A stretch of DNA of 64,000 nucleotides from Geobacter sp. GTDB taxonomy: Bacteria > Desulfobacterota > Desulfuromonadia > Geobacterales > Geobacteraceae. Positions within the stretch are counted from its first letter, which is position 1, and each line of letters opens with the position of its first letter. The position numbers were made by a program, and so were the translations under genes. Shown here in pieces: positions 35,976 through 42,799 of this stretch. The notes under the pieces were generated by a model. It searched no databases. It saw only the letters and a program-made list of their open reading frames with translations, and was not told where the DNA came from. The stretch is from contig POSG01000008.1 in the NCBI GenBank assembly GCA_003314535.1, positions 62,001-126,000 on the forward strand, given 5' to 3'.

Positions 35976-37355
35976 TTACTTTACGTGGTTGCCAGTGGCA
36001 TTACCCTCAATCCGCCTTTCGTTATCCATAACCAATGCCCTGCCCAGCAGGTCCATAACTCCGCCGCAAGCAGTATCTCCCATTCCGTAATGCTTCAGTA
36101 CCAGCGGCAGCTGTGCCTTGCAGCTGGCGCATGGCGCGGCGACATAATCAAGGGGTTGCAGGTCCTTTATCTGTCCGGCCTTCATTTTCCCCAGCTGCAT
36201 GCGCAGGTCTTTCATTTCATCCATAAGCAATCCCGACCCGCCTCCGCAGCAGAAATTCCGCTCCCGGTTCGGCGTCATCTCCACAAATTCCTCTACGCAT
36301 GCCCGCACGAGCAGCCTGGGCGAATCCAGAAGGCCCGTCCCCCTGCCGTAATTGCATGAATCGTGGAGCGTTGCCCTTATGGGCAGCCGGGACAGACTCA
36401 ACCGCTGGAGCCTGGCGGCTACAAAATCCAGGACGTGCTCAAGTTGAAAGTTCACCGGACCGTCCGCGCCCTCGGAATACATGCGTGCCACCCGCCAACC
36501 ATGGCCGCACTCGCCCTGGATGACTTTTCGGGCGCCCACTGCAGCGGCCGCCACCCGCATGCGCCGGTTCTGTTTCTTGAGAATCTCCAGGTCGAAATGC
36601 AGGCCGTAGTTCGCTGCCTCCAGCATTACCGACGAGAGTGTCCAGTCGACTCCCAGGTGATGAAAGACCTTGGCCGCACCCATAAGGGTGTCCACATTGG
36701 TAAACAGCTCCGATGATGACGGCAGATAGAGTATTTCGGAATCGGGTTTGTCCACCGGGATCTTGATATCCAGACCGGTTTCCCCGCGCAACTCCTCTTC
36801 GAGAAAAGAGCAGCTGTCGATGATCGCCGGCTTCAGAATGCCGGTATTGTTGCCCGTGAGAATCTCGTTTCTGGCGATGCTCACAATGAAGCTCGGCGCA
36901 AGCCCCAGGCTTGTCAGAATATTTCGCCCGGCCAGTACAATCTCTGCCGTATCGATACCAAACGGGCAATACAACGCGCACCTTCGACATGCGTTGCACT
37001 GGTAGAAATAGCTCACCAATGAGCACAACGTATCGTCATCAAATTCCCTTGCACCGGAAAAACGGCGGAACAGCCTGCCATACCAGGTAAAGTACCTGGT
37101 GAATATGGCACGCAGGTAACCTGCCCGGGCTGCGGGAATGTTATTGAAATCGTCGGTTCCCAGGTAACTGTGGCAGGCATTTGCGCAGGTCCCGCACCTG
37201 GTGCAGGTTTCCAGCATCGCCGAAAACGACCTGGAGAACTTCCGGAATTCATCCATCAGTTTCAGGGTCCGTGCCTTGATTGCGGAATCGTCGACCTGCC
37301 CGATGCCGATATGCTTCAAATCCTCTTTTTTTGCCAGATGAAAAGGCGGGTTCAC
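35976..37355 (-). CDS. DsrK/HdrD-like iron-sulfur protein
   Basis: This 459-residue cytoplasmic subunit carries two ferredoxin motifs (CTRCGTCANACHS near residue 51; CNACRRCALYCPFGID) and HdrD-type Cys-rich modules (HDSCNYGRGTG and NFCCGGGSGLLMDEM), where a noncubane cluster would reduce a disulfide. In DsrMK and HdrDE, such a subunit exchanges electrons between a membrane cytochrome b and a thiol-disulfide carrier. It overlaps the cytochrome gene by four bases. With DsrC upstream, the expected partner is the DsrC disulfide. No dsrAB is present. Confidence 0.88.
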   Translation of the reverse strand: MNPPFHLAKKEDLKHIGIGQVDDSAIKARTLKLMDEFRKFSRSFSAMLETCTRCGTCANACHSYLGTDDFNNIPAARAGYLRAIFTRYFTWYGRLFRRFSGAREFDDDTLCSLVSYFYQCNACRRCALYCPFGIDTAEIVLAGRNILTSLGLAPSFIVSIARNEILTGNNTGILKPAIIDSCSFLEEELRGETGLDIKIPVDKPDSEILYLPSSSELFTNVDTLMGAAKVFHHLGVDWTLSSVMLEAANYGLHFDLEILKKQNRRMRVAAAAVGARKVIQGECGHGWRVARMYSEGADGPVNFQLEHVLDFVAARLQRLSLSRLPIRATLHDSCNYGRGTGLLDSPRLLVRACVEEFVEMTPNRERNFCCGGGSGLLMDEMKDLRMQLGKMKAGQIKDLQPLDYVAAPCASCKAQLPLVLKHYGMGDTACGGVMDLLGRALVMDNERRIEGNATGNHVK

Positions 37356-38173
37356 GGGTTCCCCCCCATGTCCATCGGTTCCCTGCCGGAAGCATGAAGA
37401 CCGGCATGCCGCCCGGAACTCGCGAAAGCCGACCTGGGAGCGGCGCCTTCCTTTGTCGGATAGGTCGGCGGAGATTCAAGCAGCACCGACCGGTTCACGA
37501 AATAGCCTACCGAATGGAGAAGCCGGGAAAAGGGGAAATACAGCAACAGGATGTTCACCAGCAGGAAATGGACGAGAAACATCGGGCTTTGGGGAAGCGA
37601 TGCGGGACGGAACGTGACCAGGCCGCCCATATAGGACCTGACTGCTGGCAGGTCGACATGAAAAACCGGGAGGTACAGGAAAATTCCCGAGGCGGCAATT
37701 GCACTCAGCAGAAGCAGGTTGAAAAAATCCTCGGGCACGGAGAGCTTCCGAACCACGGGATTGATGATTCTGCCCACGATGAGCGCTCCGAGGGAGAGCA
37801 CCATCGCAGTTCCCGCTGTTCCTCCCAGGAGCTTTGAAAGGAGCCGGCTCGTCCCGGGAGCCAGGCCGACAAGGACAAATTGCTCGCGAAGATAATATAT
37901 TCCGGCCACATGTCCGGCGATGATCAAGCCGAGCGACAGGTGGAACAACCAGACACGCAACCACAGTGCCTTATCTTCGCGAAACAGGCTGGCGCAGAAA
38001 AAAAAATCCAAGGCCAGCGACCGGATTTTTCCCTGGATGCTTCCCGGCACGGGAAAAAGCGTAAGCTGGAACGGAACCGGCGTTTTCAGCCACCCCGCTG
38101 CCCGCAGGACCGTACCCGCGACAAAAACGGTAAACGCTGTATAGGGAAGCATCACCCCGAACAAAAACTCCAT
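37352..38173 (-). CDS. DsrM/NarI-like membrane cytochrome b subunit
   Basis: The 273-residue protein has five to six membrane spans with candidate heme-ligating histidines (LWLRVWLFHLSLGLIIAGHVAG and MFLVHFLLVNILLLYFPFSRLLHSVGYF, cited by their ends). It resembles NarI, DsrM and HdrE, which exchange electrons with menaquinone. The C-terminal tail after ~240 is hydrophilic and not conserved in style. ATG 38173 follows AAGGA; a GTG six codons upstream is less likely. It forms a membrane complex with the adjoining DsrK-like protein. Confidence 0.85.
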   Translation of the reverse strand: MEFLFGVMLPYTAFTVFVAGTVLRAAGWLKTPVPFQLTLFPVPGSIQGKIRSLALDFFFCASLFREDKALWLRVWLFHLSLGLIIAGHVAGIYYLREQFVLVGLAPGTSRLLSKLLGGTAGTAMVLSLGALIVGRIINPVVRKLSVPEDFFNLLLLSAIAASGIFLYLPVFHVDLPAVRSYMGGLVTFRPASLPQSPMFLVHFLLVNILLLYFPFSRLLHSVGYFVNRSVLLESPPTYPTKEGAAPRSAFASSGRHAGLHASGREPMDMGGNP

Positions 38174-38195
38174 GTTCAATCCTTGCTGCACCGTC

Positions 38196-38513
38196 TTACA
38201 GGCAACCTGCCGGCTTGGGAAGCCCGGCCAGCCTGCAGGCGCCTTTCAGCGGCCCAGGCGTGAACAGATGCTCCATTTCCTTCATGTTGAGACCGGTATC
38301 CTTGCAGAGTTTGCGGATCATTGGAGCAATGCGGAACCGTTCATAGTAGTCTCGCAGGTAGTAGATCACCTTCCAATGTTCTTCGCTGAGTTCGGCGATA
38401 TTCTCCAGGGCGCCATATGCCCTGGCCACATCTTCGCTCCAATCCTCCGGATGAACAAGAAAACCGTCATCATTGAGTTCAATCAGTTTTCCGTTGACCT
38501 TGAGATGTGTCAT
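38196..38513 (-). CDS. dsrC: DsrC-type sulfur carrier / redox protein with two C-terminal cysteines
   Basis: The 105-residue protein has the TusE/DsrC fold (FLVHPEDWSEDVARAYG, LSEEHWKVIYYLRDYYERF). Its C terminus, KGACRLAGLPKPAGCL, keeps both cysteines with ten residues between them, the DsrC pattern; TusE has only the last one. It can therefore form an intramolecular disulfide or trisulfide, the substrate expected for a DsrK-like reductase. It lies 23 bp upstream of the cytochrome b gene. Without dsrAB it probably works as a general redox carrier. Confidence 0.9.
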   Translation of the reverse strand: MTHLKVNGKLIELNDDGFLVHPEDWSEDVARAYGALENIAELSEEHWKVIYYLRDYYERFRIAPMIRKLCKDTGLNMKEMEHLFTPGPLKGACRLAGLPKPAGCL

Positions 38514-38607
38514 GATCCTTCGCAGCAGGGCGTGCTGTGCCGTTGTTTCAGCACAGCAAGTAATCGACTAGAAGAAAAGAAGACCAGACGCGGACGCCAG
38601 GTTCGGT

Positions 38608-38778
38608 TCAGCTTCCGTAGATATTGCTCAGGGTGTAGGTCAGACACTTGGTGCACTGCCACTTGTATTGACCCAGGTGGTCATGGCAAAACCATGACCC
38701 GCACTTGGAACACCTCTTGTTCAGGTAGTACTCGGTGTCTATCTCCTTGTTGCAGGTGGCACATTTTACAATCGACAT
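38608..38778 (-). CDS. Small zinc-ribbon protein, 56 residues
   Basis: This gene starts MSIVKCATCNKEIDTEYY with AAAGGACA upstream and ends LSNIYGS. Four pairs of metal ligands are visible: CATC, CSKC, C-H-D-H and CTKC, giving an AN1- or RING-like double zinc site. It is the first gene after RNA element copy 2 and precedes dsrC by 94 bp. The function is unknown; a zinc- or iron-binding accessory of the DsrC/DsrMK-like module is a reasonable guess. Confidence 0.75.
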   Translation of the reverse strand: MSIVKCATCNKEIDTEYYLNKRCSKCGSWFCHDHLGQYKWQCTKCLTYTLSNIYGS

Positions 38779-38801
38779 TTGCTGTCCTTTCAGGTTCTGG
38801 T

Positions 38802-38894
38802 AAAAAAAACCGCACCACTGTATTACCGCGACAAGCGGTTCGGGTGCGGGTTTCGTTGGGTCTGCCCTAAGCAGAGGACGAAATGGGCGCTTTT
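38802..38894 (-). ncRNA. Structured leader RNA element with terminator, copy 2
   Basis: The minus-strand core starts AAAGCGCCCATTTCGTCC, with outer stem TTTCGT/ACGAAA and inner stem TCTGC/GCAGA, and ends AACCCGCA. The terminator pairs CCGCACC with GGTGCGG and has eight T residues. About 40 of 49 core positions match copy 1. It lies 24 bp upstream of the zinc-ribbon gene start, in the leader of the DsrC/DsrMK-like operon. Confidence 0.65.
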
Positions 38895-38908
38895 GTTACT
38901 GTTGCAAA

Positions 38909-38935
38909 CAGGGTCGATCACGAAGATCGACCCTG
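38909..38935 (-). terminator. Strong hairpin between the YezD-like gene and RNA element copy 2
   Basis: CAGGGTCGATC and GATCGACCCTG form a perfect 11-bp stem with a 5-nt loop; only TTTG follows on the minus strand. It may end the YezD-like transcript or act as a stabiliser. Confidence 0.5.
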
Positions 38936-38975
38936 CACTGCCTTTTGTTTTCATCCGGAAACCAGGAAACTGAAA

Positions 38976-39149
38976 CTATTTGAATGTTTCCGTTTTCTCT
39001 ATATAACTTACACCGCCATCCTTGAATGAAATGACAACCTTCCCGGAAAAGTTGTCCGGTATTATGTTCAACTCCGAAAGGGTATCGGAAACTTTCCTTT
39101 TCCAGATCGAATTCGGCACTCTTATGTCCGTGACGACTTGCCTTCGCAT
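38976..39149 (-). CDS. YezD/DUF2292-like small protein
   Basis: The 57-residue product starts MRRQVVTDIRVP at ATG 39149, preceded by GAGG with good spacing, and ends with FSGKVVISFKDGGVSYIEKTETFK (cited by its ends). That tail matches the pattern of DUF2292 proteins, where a beta-hairpin ends in a Q/YIEKTEK-type motif. The family is small, of unknown function, and often near sulfur or metal genes. Longer starts (GTG 39200, ATG 39185) exist but lack good ribosome sites. Confidence 0.6.
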   Translation of the reverse strand: MRRQVVTDIRVPNSIWKRKVSDTLSELNIIPDNFSGKVVISFKDGGVSYIEKTETFK

Positions 39150-39200
39150 GTATTTCCTCGATACCCCCTGAAAACTTCCGACCATGGCGACATCATGCAC

Positions 39201-39529
39201 TCACCGCCATTCGCCATGCGAAGCCGCCGCTTCCCGGTTTTCCCCGGGAAGAAATCAGTGCCCGTCCGAACGAATTACGACGCATCAAGCTTCCGAAAAA
39301 GTTGTCCGACCAAAGGTAATGGCAATACTTTATATCGTTTACATCATTCGTTATATATATTATTAAACAACGAAGTGCAAGAGAATTTTTCCGACCGGAA
39401 TGGGCGACCCTTTCCGGGAATCCATATCCAGTCTTGACGATGAAAGGTCTAACAGGTAACCTTGGACCCTGGCGTCACAGCCAATGATTGCGGACAGCCG
39501 AATCCGGCGAACACGTGGAGGGAAACTGC
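39201..39529. other. Divergent promoter region between the YezD-like gene and the MOT1 transporter
   Basis: The gap holds ModE box 4 and its promoter (39349-39380). The rest (39381-39529) is leader for the transporter and has no recognisable riboswitch; 39460-39510 is GC-rich and could fold, but I see no known pattern. Confidence 0.5.
39349..39380. promoter_or_regulatory. ModE-type box 4 with minus-strand promoter, upstream of MOT1 and YezD-like/DsrC units
   Basis: The 24-bp site 39349-39372 has halves CGTTATAT and TAAACAACG with 7 bp between. On the minus strand TTGCAC (39380-39375) and TATATA (39357-39352) have a 17-bp spacer. A weaker plus-strand promoter (TTTACA near 39339) may serve the transporter. 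Confidence 0.7.
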
Positions 39530-39580
39530 GTGAATAAATCTATCACGGCCATTATCAGCATAGCGGCATATGAATCATGA
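39530..39580 (+). CDS. 16-residue leader peptide overlapping the transporter start
   Basis: GTG at 39530 follows GTGGAGGGAAACTGC, a strong ribosome site, and encodes VNKSITAIISIAAYES. Its TGA overlaps the transporter ATG as ATGA. The transporter itself has no ribosome site at that ATG, so translation of this peptide probably delivers ribosomes to it. Confidence 0.6.
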   Translation: MNKSITAIISIAAYES

Positions 39581-40707
39581 AGCTGGGCACTTTTGACTTC
39601 AACTTGCGCGAGTTTTCCGGAGCTTTCGGCAATCTCGGCACATTCCTGCCCCTTGCCGTGGGATACATCGCCGTGTGCGGCATGGAGCCCTCCGGGCTTC
39701 TGGTCATGATGGGCCTGGCGAATATATCCACCGGGCTCCTTTACCGGCTGCCAATCCCGATCGAACCGATGAAGGTAATCGCTGCCGCGGCCATCGCCCA
39801 GAAGTGGCCGCAGTCGATGATCTTCGCCTCGGGCTTCTCCATGGGCATTATCTGGCTGGCCATTGCCGCGACAGGTGTGGCCGGCCGTGTCGCGAACCTG
39901 ACGCCGGCATCAGTCGTTCGCGGCATTCAGATCACCCTGGGAATACTCCTGGCAGTCGAAGCCGGCAAAATGCTTTCCACCTGCTGGCTTCTGGGCGGAC
40001 TGGCCCTGGCCGTTGGCATCGGTTTCCGAAAATGCCGACATGCTCCGGCAGCCGCCGTTCTGGTGCTGCTCGGAGCAGTGATCATGCTTGTCAACGGCCA
40101 GCTCGAAGGCATCAGGCCCCCCGGGATAACCTTTCCCTCCATAACGACTTTCGGCCCCGGGGAAATCTGGCAGTCCCTGGTCCAGGCGGGGTTCGCCCAG
40201 ATACCGCTTACCGTAACCAACGCCACCATCGCCACATCCTGCCTGATTTCGTCCTATTGGCCCGACAGGTCGGTATCCCCGCAGCGGCTTTCACTAAGCC
40301 AGGGGTTGATGAACCTGATTTCACCGTTTTTCGGCGGCATGCCCATGTGTCATGGCGCCGGGGGATTGGCAGGCCAGTATTATTTCGGTGCACGGACCGG
40401 CGGGACCAATATCATAGAAGGAGTCATAGAAGTATCCCTGGGACTATTCTTCGCTACCTCAGTGGCAGGGCTGTTCGCTTCCTTTCCCAAGGCGGTTACC
40501 GGAACGATGCTTCTGCTGGTGGGATTCGAGCTCATCAAATTCGCACGTGACGTTCGCGGTACCAGAGACACGCTCTCCATGGCAATGACCGTCGCAGTGT
40601 CACTCGCCACAAACATGGCGTTCGGCTTTCTTGCCGGATTGCTTACAAACAGGCTGCTGCCTTACCTGGACAGAAACAGGTCAGAAAAGGATGGGAACCC
40701 GAAATAA
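39577..40707 (+). CDS. MOT1-type molybdate (or sulfate) transporter
   Basis: The 376-residue membrane protein has about ten spans. The family patterns are FNLREFSGAFGNLGTFLPLAVGY near the N terminus, PIPIEPMKVIAAAAI, and PFFGGMPMCHGAGGLAGQYYFGARTGG (cited by ends), which place it in the MFS_MOT1 group related to SulP carriers. Characterised members carry molybdate at high affinity. A ModE-type box lies 205 bp upstream, which favours molybdate or tungstate over sulfate. Translation is probably coupled to the overlapping leader peptide. It gives this locus a second Mo uptake route besides ModBC. Confidence 0.88.
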   Translation: MKLGTFDFNLREFSGAFGNLGTFLPLAVGYIAVCGMEPSGLLVMMGLANISTGLLYRLPIPIEPMKVIAAAAIAQKWPQSMIFASGFSMGIIWLAIAATGVAGRVANLTPASVVRGIQITLGILLAVEAGKMLSTCWLLGGLALAVGIGFRKCRHAPAAAVLVLLGAVIMLVNGQLEGIRPPGITFPSITTFGPGEIWQSLVQAGFAQIPLTVTNATIATSCLISSYWPDRSVSPQRLSLSQGLMNLISPFFGGMPMCHGAGGLAGQYYFGARTGGTNIIEGVIEVSLGLFFATSVAGLFASFPKAVTGTMLLLVGFELIKFARDVRGTRDTLSMAMTVAVSLATNMAFGFLAGLLTNRLLPYLDRNRSEKDGNPK

Positions 40708-40733
40708 CACGACAGACAAGGAAGGAGACTATC

Positions 40734-41549
40734 ATGTTGAAGGGAAGCAAAATCGGCTTTGTCGGCGGAGGAAACATGGCCGAAGCAATCGTAAAGGGTC
40801 TGCTTGCCGGAGGGGTCACTGCTGCATGCATAACAGTTGCCGAACCGGTGGCCAAACGCAGGGAATACCTTCACTCCGCCTACGGTGTGAAAGCAGTAGA
40901 TGACAACGTAAGCGCCGTGAAACCGGCCGATATCGTAATACTTGCAGTAAAACCACAGGTCAGCGCAGCAGCACTCCGCTCTCTTCCGGAAGATTCATGC
41001 GCTGGCAAGCTTTTCATCTCGATCATGGCGGGCGTACCGACACAAAGCATAGAAAATACTTTGGCAAAGGGAGCACGGGTGATCAGGGTAATGCCCAACA
41101 CCCCTGCCCTGGTTCTTCAGGCCGCATCTGCCATCGCCGCAGGTTCCAGCGCAAGCGCCGATGACATGGACATTGCGCTGGAAATATTCAATCTCCTCGG
41201 AACTGCATGCACCGTGGAAGAAAAGCTTCTGGACGCGGTAACCGGCCTGTCCGGAAGCGGCCCCGCCTATGTTTTCACGTTCATAGAAGCGCTTTCCGAC
41301 GCAGGGGTCAAAAACGGCCTCCCCAGGGACAAGGCAACCCTGCTGGCAGCCCAGACCGTGCTGGGTTCCGCCAGGATGGTGCTTGAAACGTCCGAACATA
41401 CGGGAGTTCTGCGGGACAGGGTAACCTCGCCGGGGGGGACCACCATTGCCGGACTTCACGCCCTGGAGCAAGCTGCGTTCAGGGGCGCGATCATGGATGC
41501 AGTCGACATGGCTACGAAAAGGTCGGAGGAACTGGGCAAGAAATCATAA
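40734..41549 (+). CDS. proC: Pyrroline-5-carboxylate reductase
   Basis: ProC performs the NAD(P)H-dependent last step of proline synthesis. The 271-residue protein has the Rossmann motif IGFVGGGNMAEAIVKGLL near the start, VILAVKPQ, VMPNTPALV, and the C-terminal family motif DRVTSPGGTTIAGLHALE. AGGAGAC precedes the ATG. It starts 27 bp after the transporter gene on the same strand and may be co-transcribed, without an obvious functional link. Confidence 0.96.
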   Translation: MLKGSKIGFVGGGNMAEAIVKGLLAGGVTAACITVAEPVAKRREYLHSAYGVKAVDDNVSAVKPADIVILAVKPQVSAAALRSLPEDSCAGKLFISIMAGVPTQSIENTLAKGARVIRVMPNTPALVLQAASAIAAGSSASADDMDIALEIFNLLGTACTVEEKLLDAVTGLSGSGPAYVFTFIEALSDAGVKNGLPRDKATLLAAQTVLGSARMVLETSEHTGVLRDRVTSPGGTTIAGLHALEQAAFRGAIMDAVDMATKRSEELGKKS

Positions 41550-41577
41550 AAGGACCGGGTTGAAATTTTTCAACCTG

Positions 41578-42423
41578 TCAGAACATCAGGCCGTATTCCC
41601 TCTCAAGGTACTCAAACGCTCTCTTGATCCTGGTTTTCAGCGTCACCTCGTTCACCGGCTTGAAAACGAAGTCGAAGAATCCTTTCCCCAGGGCCTTGGA
41701 TTCCTCTTCGGTTTCGTTGCTGCCCGCCATCAGGATGAAAGGGATGAATCGGGTCTCGGGAAGATTCCGCAGGGCATCGAACAGGCTGTAAGCGTCGAGC
41801 TTCGGCACCACCTTTTCCGTGACGATAACCTGCGGCAATTCGGATATCGCGGTCTTATAGGCCTCCATGCCGTCGGCAGTGACCTTGACGCGATAGCCCT
41901 CCTTGGAAAGGATCTGGTTCCACATGGTTCCGAGCAAACTGTCCTCACCTACGAGGAGAACCGTTTTATCCTGCCGGACAGACGGTTCCTTGCCCAGGTA
42001 GTGCCTGCAGATTGCCTCGGTGATTTCCTTTTTCGTCCCGATAAAGGGAATCACCTTCAAGCCATGGTTGGCAGCAACATTGGAAACGATCCTGGTTTCC
42101 GTTGGATCCGCCATGGCGAGGGCAAGCTTGCCGCTTTCGATTTTCAGGGGGAAAAGCATGTTCTGCATCGCCACGTCGGCAGGGATGATATCGAGCAGTT
42201 CGGTTGAAAAACTGTGACGGGCAAAGCTTCCGATCACCTTGTATCCGTATTGTTCCGCAAGAGCTGCGGCAAGCTCTTCTCCCGTTATGAGTTCCGTTTC
42301 CTCAAGCAGCGCGCCCAGTCGCTTTTTCAGCCGCTTGGACCTTGCAAGCGTCCTGAGCATGGTTTTTTCCGTAATGATCCCCTGATCAATGAATATCTCT
42401 CCAAGCAGCTTTCTTTTCGCCAT
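41578..42423 (-). CDS. MshEN-domain protein with degenerate receiver domain
   Basis: The 281-residue protein begins with an MshEN/GspE-N-type domain (KRKLLGEIFIDQGIITEKTML, LGALLEETELITGEELAAALAEQYGY, cited by ends); such domains can bind cyclic di-GMP in related proteins. A response-regulator receiver fold follows (TVLLVGEDSLLGTMWNQIL). Where the phospho-accepting Asp should be, the sequence is VTEKVVP, so Asp is replaced by Glu and the domain is probably locked or phosphorylation-independent. The conserved Lys near the end (DFVFKPVNE) remains. ATG 42423 follows GAGGAG. Confidence 0.78.
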   Translation of the reverse strand: MAKRKLLGEIFIDQGIITEKTMLRTLARSKRLKKRLGALLEETELITGEELAAALAEQYGYKVIGSFARHSFSTELLDIIPADVAMQNMLFPLKIESGKLALAMADPTETRIVSNVAANHGLKVIPFIGTKKEITEAICRHYLGKEPSVRQDKTVLLVGEDSLLGTMWNQILSKEGYRVKVTADGMEAYKTAISELPQVIVTEKVVPKLDAYSLFDALRNLPETRFIPFILMAGSNETEEESKALGKGFFDFVFKPVNEVTLKTRIKRAFEYLEREYGLMF

Positions 42424-42598
42424 CATCTCTCCTCGCGCCACCTTAAGTACCTCATGTTTGTTTGGGCATTGTATCCCTAACAAAGAAACAAATCCACAGC
42501 CAATGCCATTATATTGATCGGTCGGATCGAAAATAATCTTTACCACTTCCGGGCCGACCTCGAAGTCCCTCCCCATGCACAACCGGGTCAACCTGTCG

Positions 42599-42799
42599 CT
42601 ACTCCTTGTCCCGCGGCCTGTTCAGAGCCTCGAACAACTCGATCTGTTCCCGGAGTGAAAGCTTCCGGCAGGCCCCGCTTCCCCTACGAAGGCACACCCT
42701 GCACCTGGCGTCACTGCACCACTGGCAAGACTGGCAATCAGGACATGGATGTTTTTTCAAATCCTCACTCAACCGTGGAAACCTCCTCTCCGGACGCAT
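42599..42799 (-). CDS. Small cysteine-rich protein
   Basis: The 66-residue frame has a dense metal-ligand cluster, CPDCQSCQWCSDARCRVCLRR, followed by a basic helix ending in EALNRPRDKE. Such density is unlikely by chance and suggests two metal sites. The start overlaps the kinase gene by 35 bases; alternative starts at internal TTG codons exist. No family is recognised. It is directly downstream of the hybrid kinase and may be co-expressed. Confidence 0.5.
   Translation of the reverse strand: MRPERRFPRLSEDLKKHPCPDCQSCQWCSDARCRVCLRRGSGACRKLSLREQIELFEALNRPRDKE

Noticed and set aside
39000-39010. TATATAACTT as a further ModE half-site
   Set aside because: It lies inside the small YezD-like coding region and has no matching left half at the 24-bp geometry.
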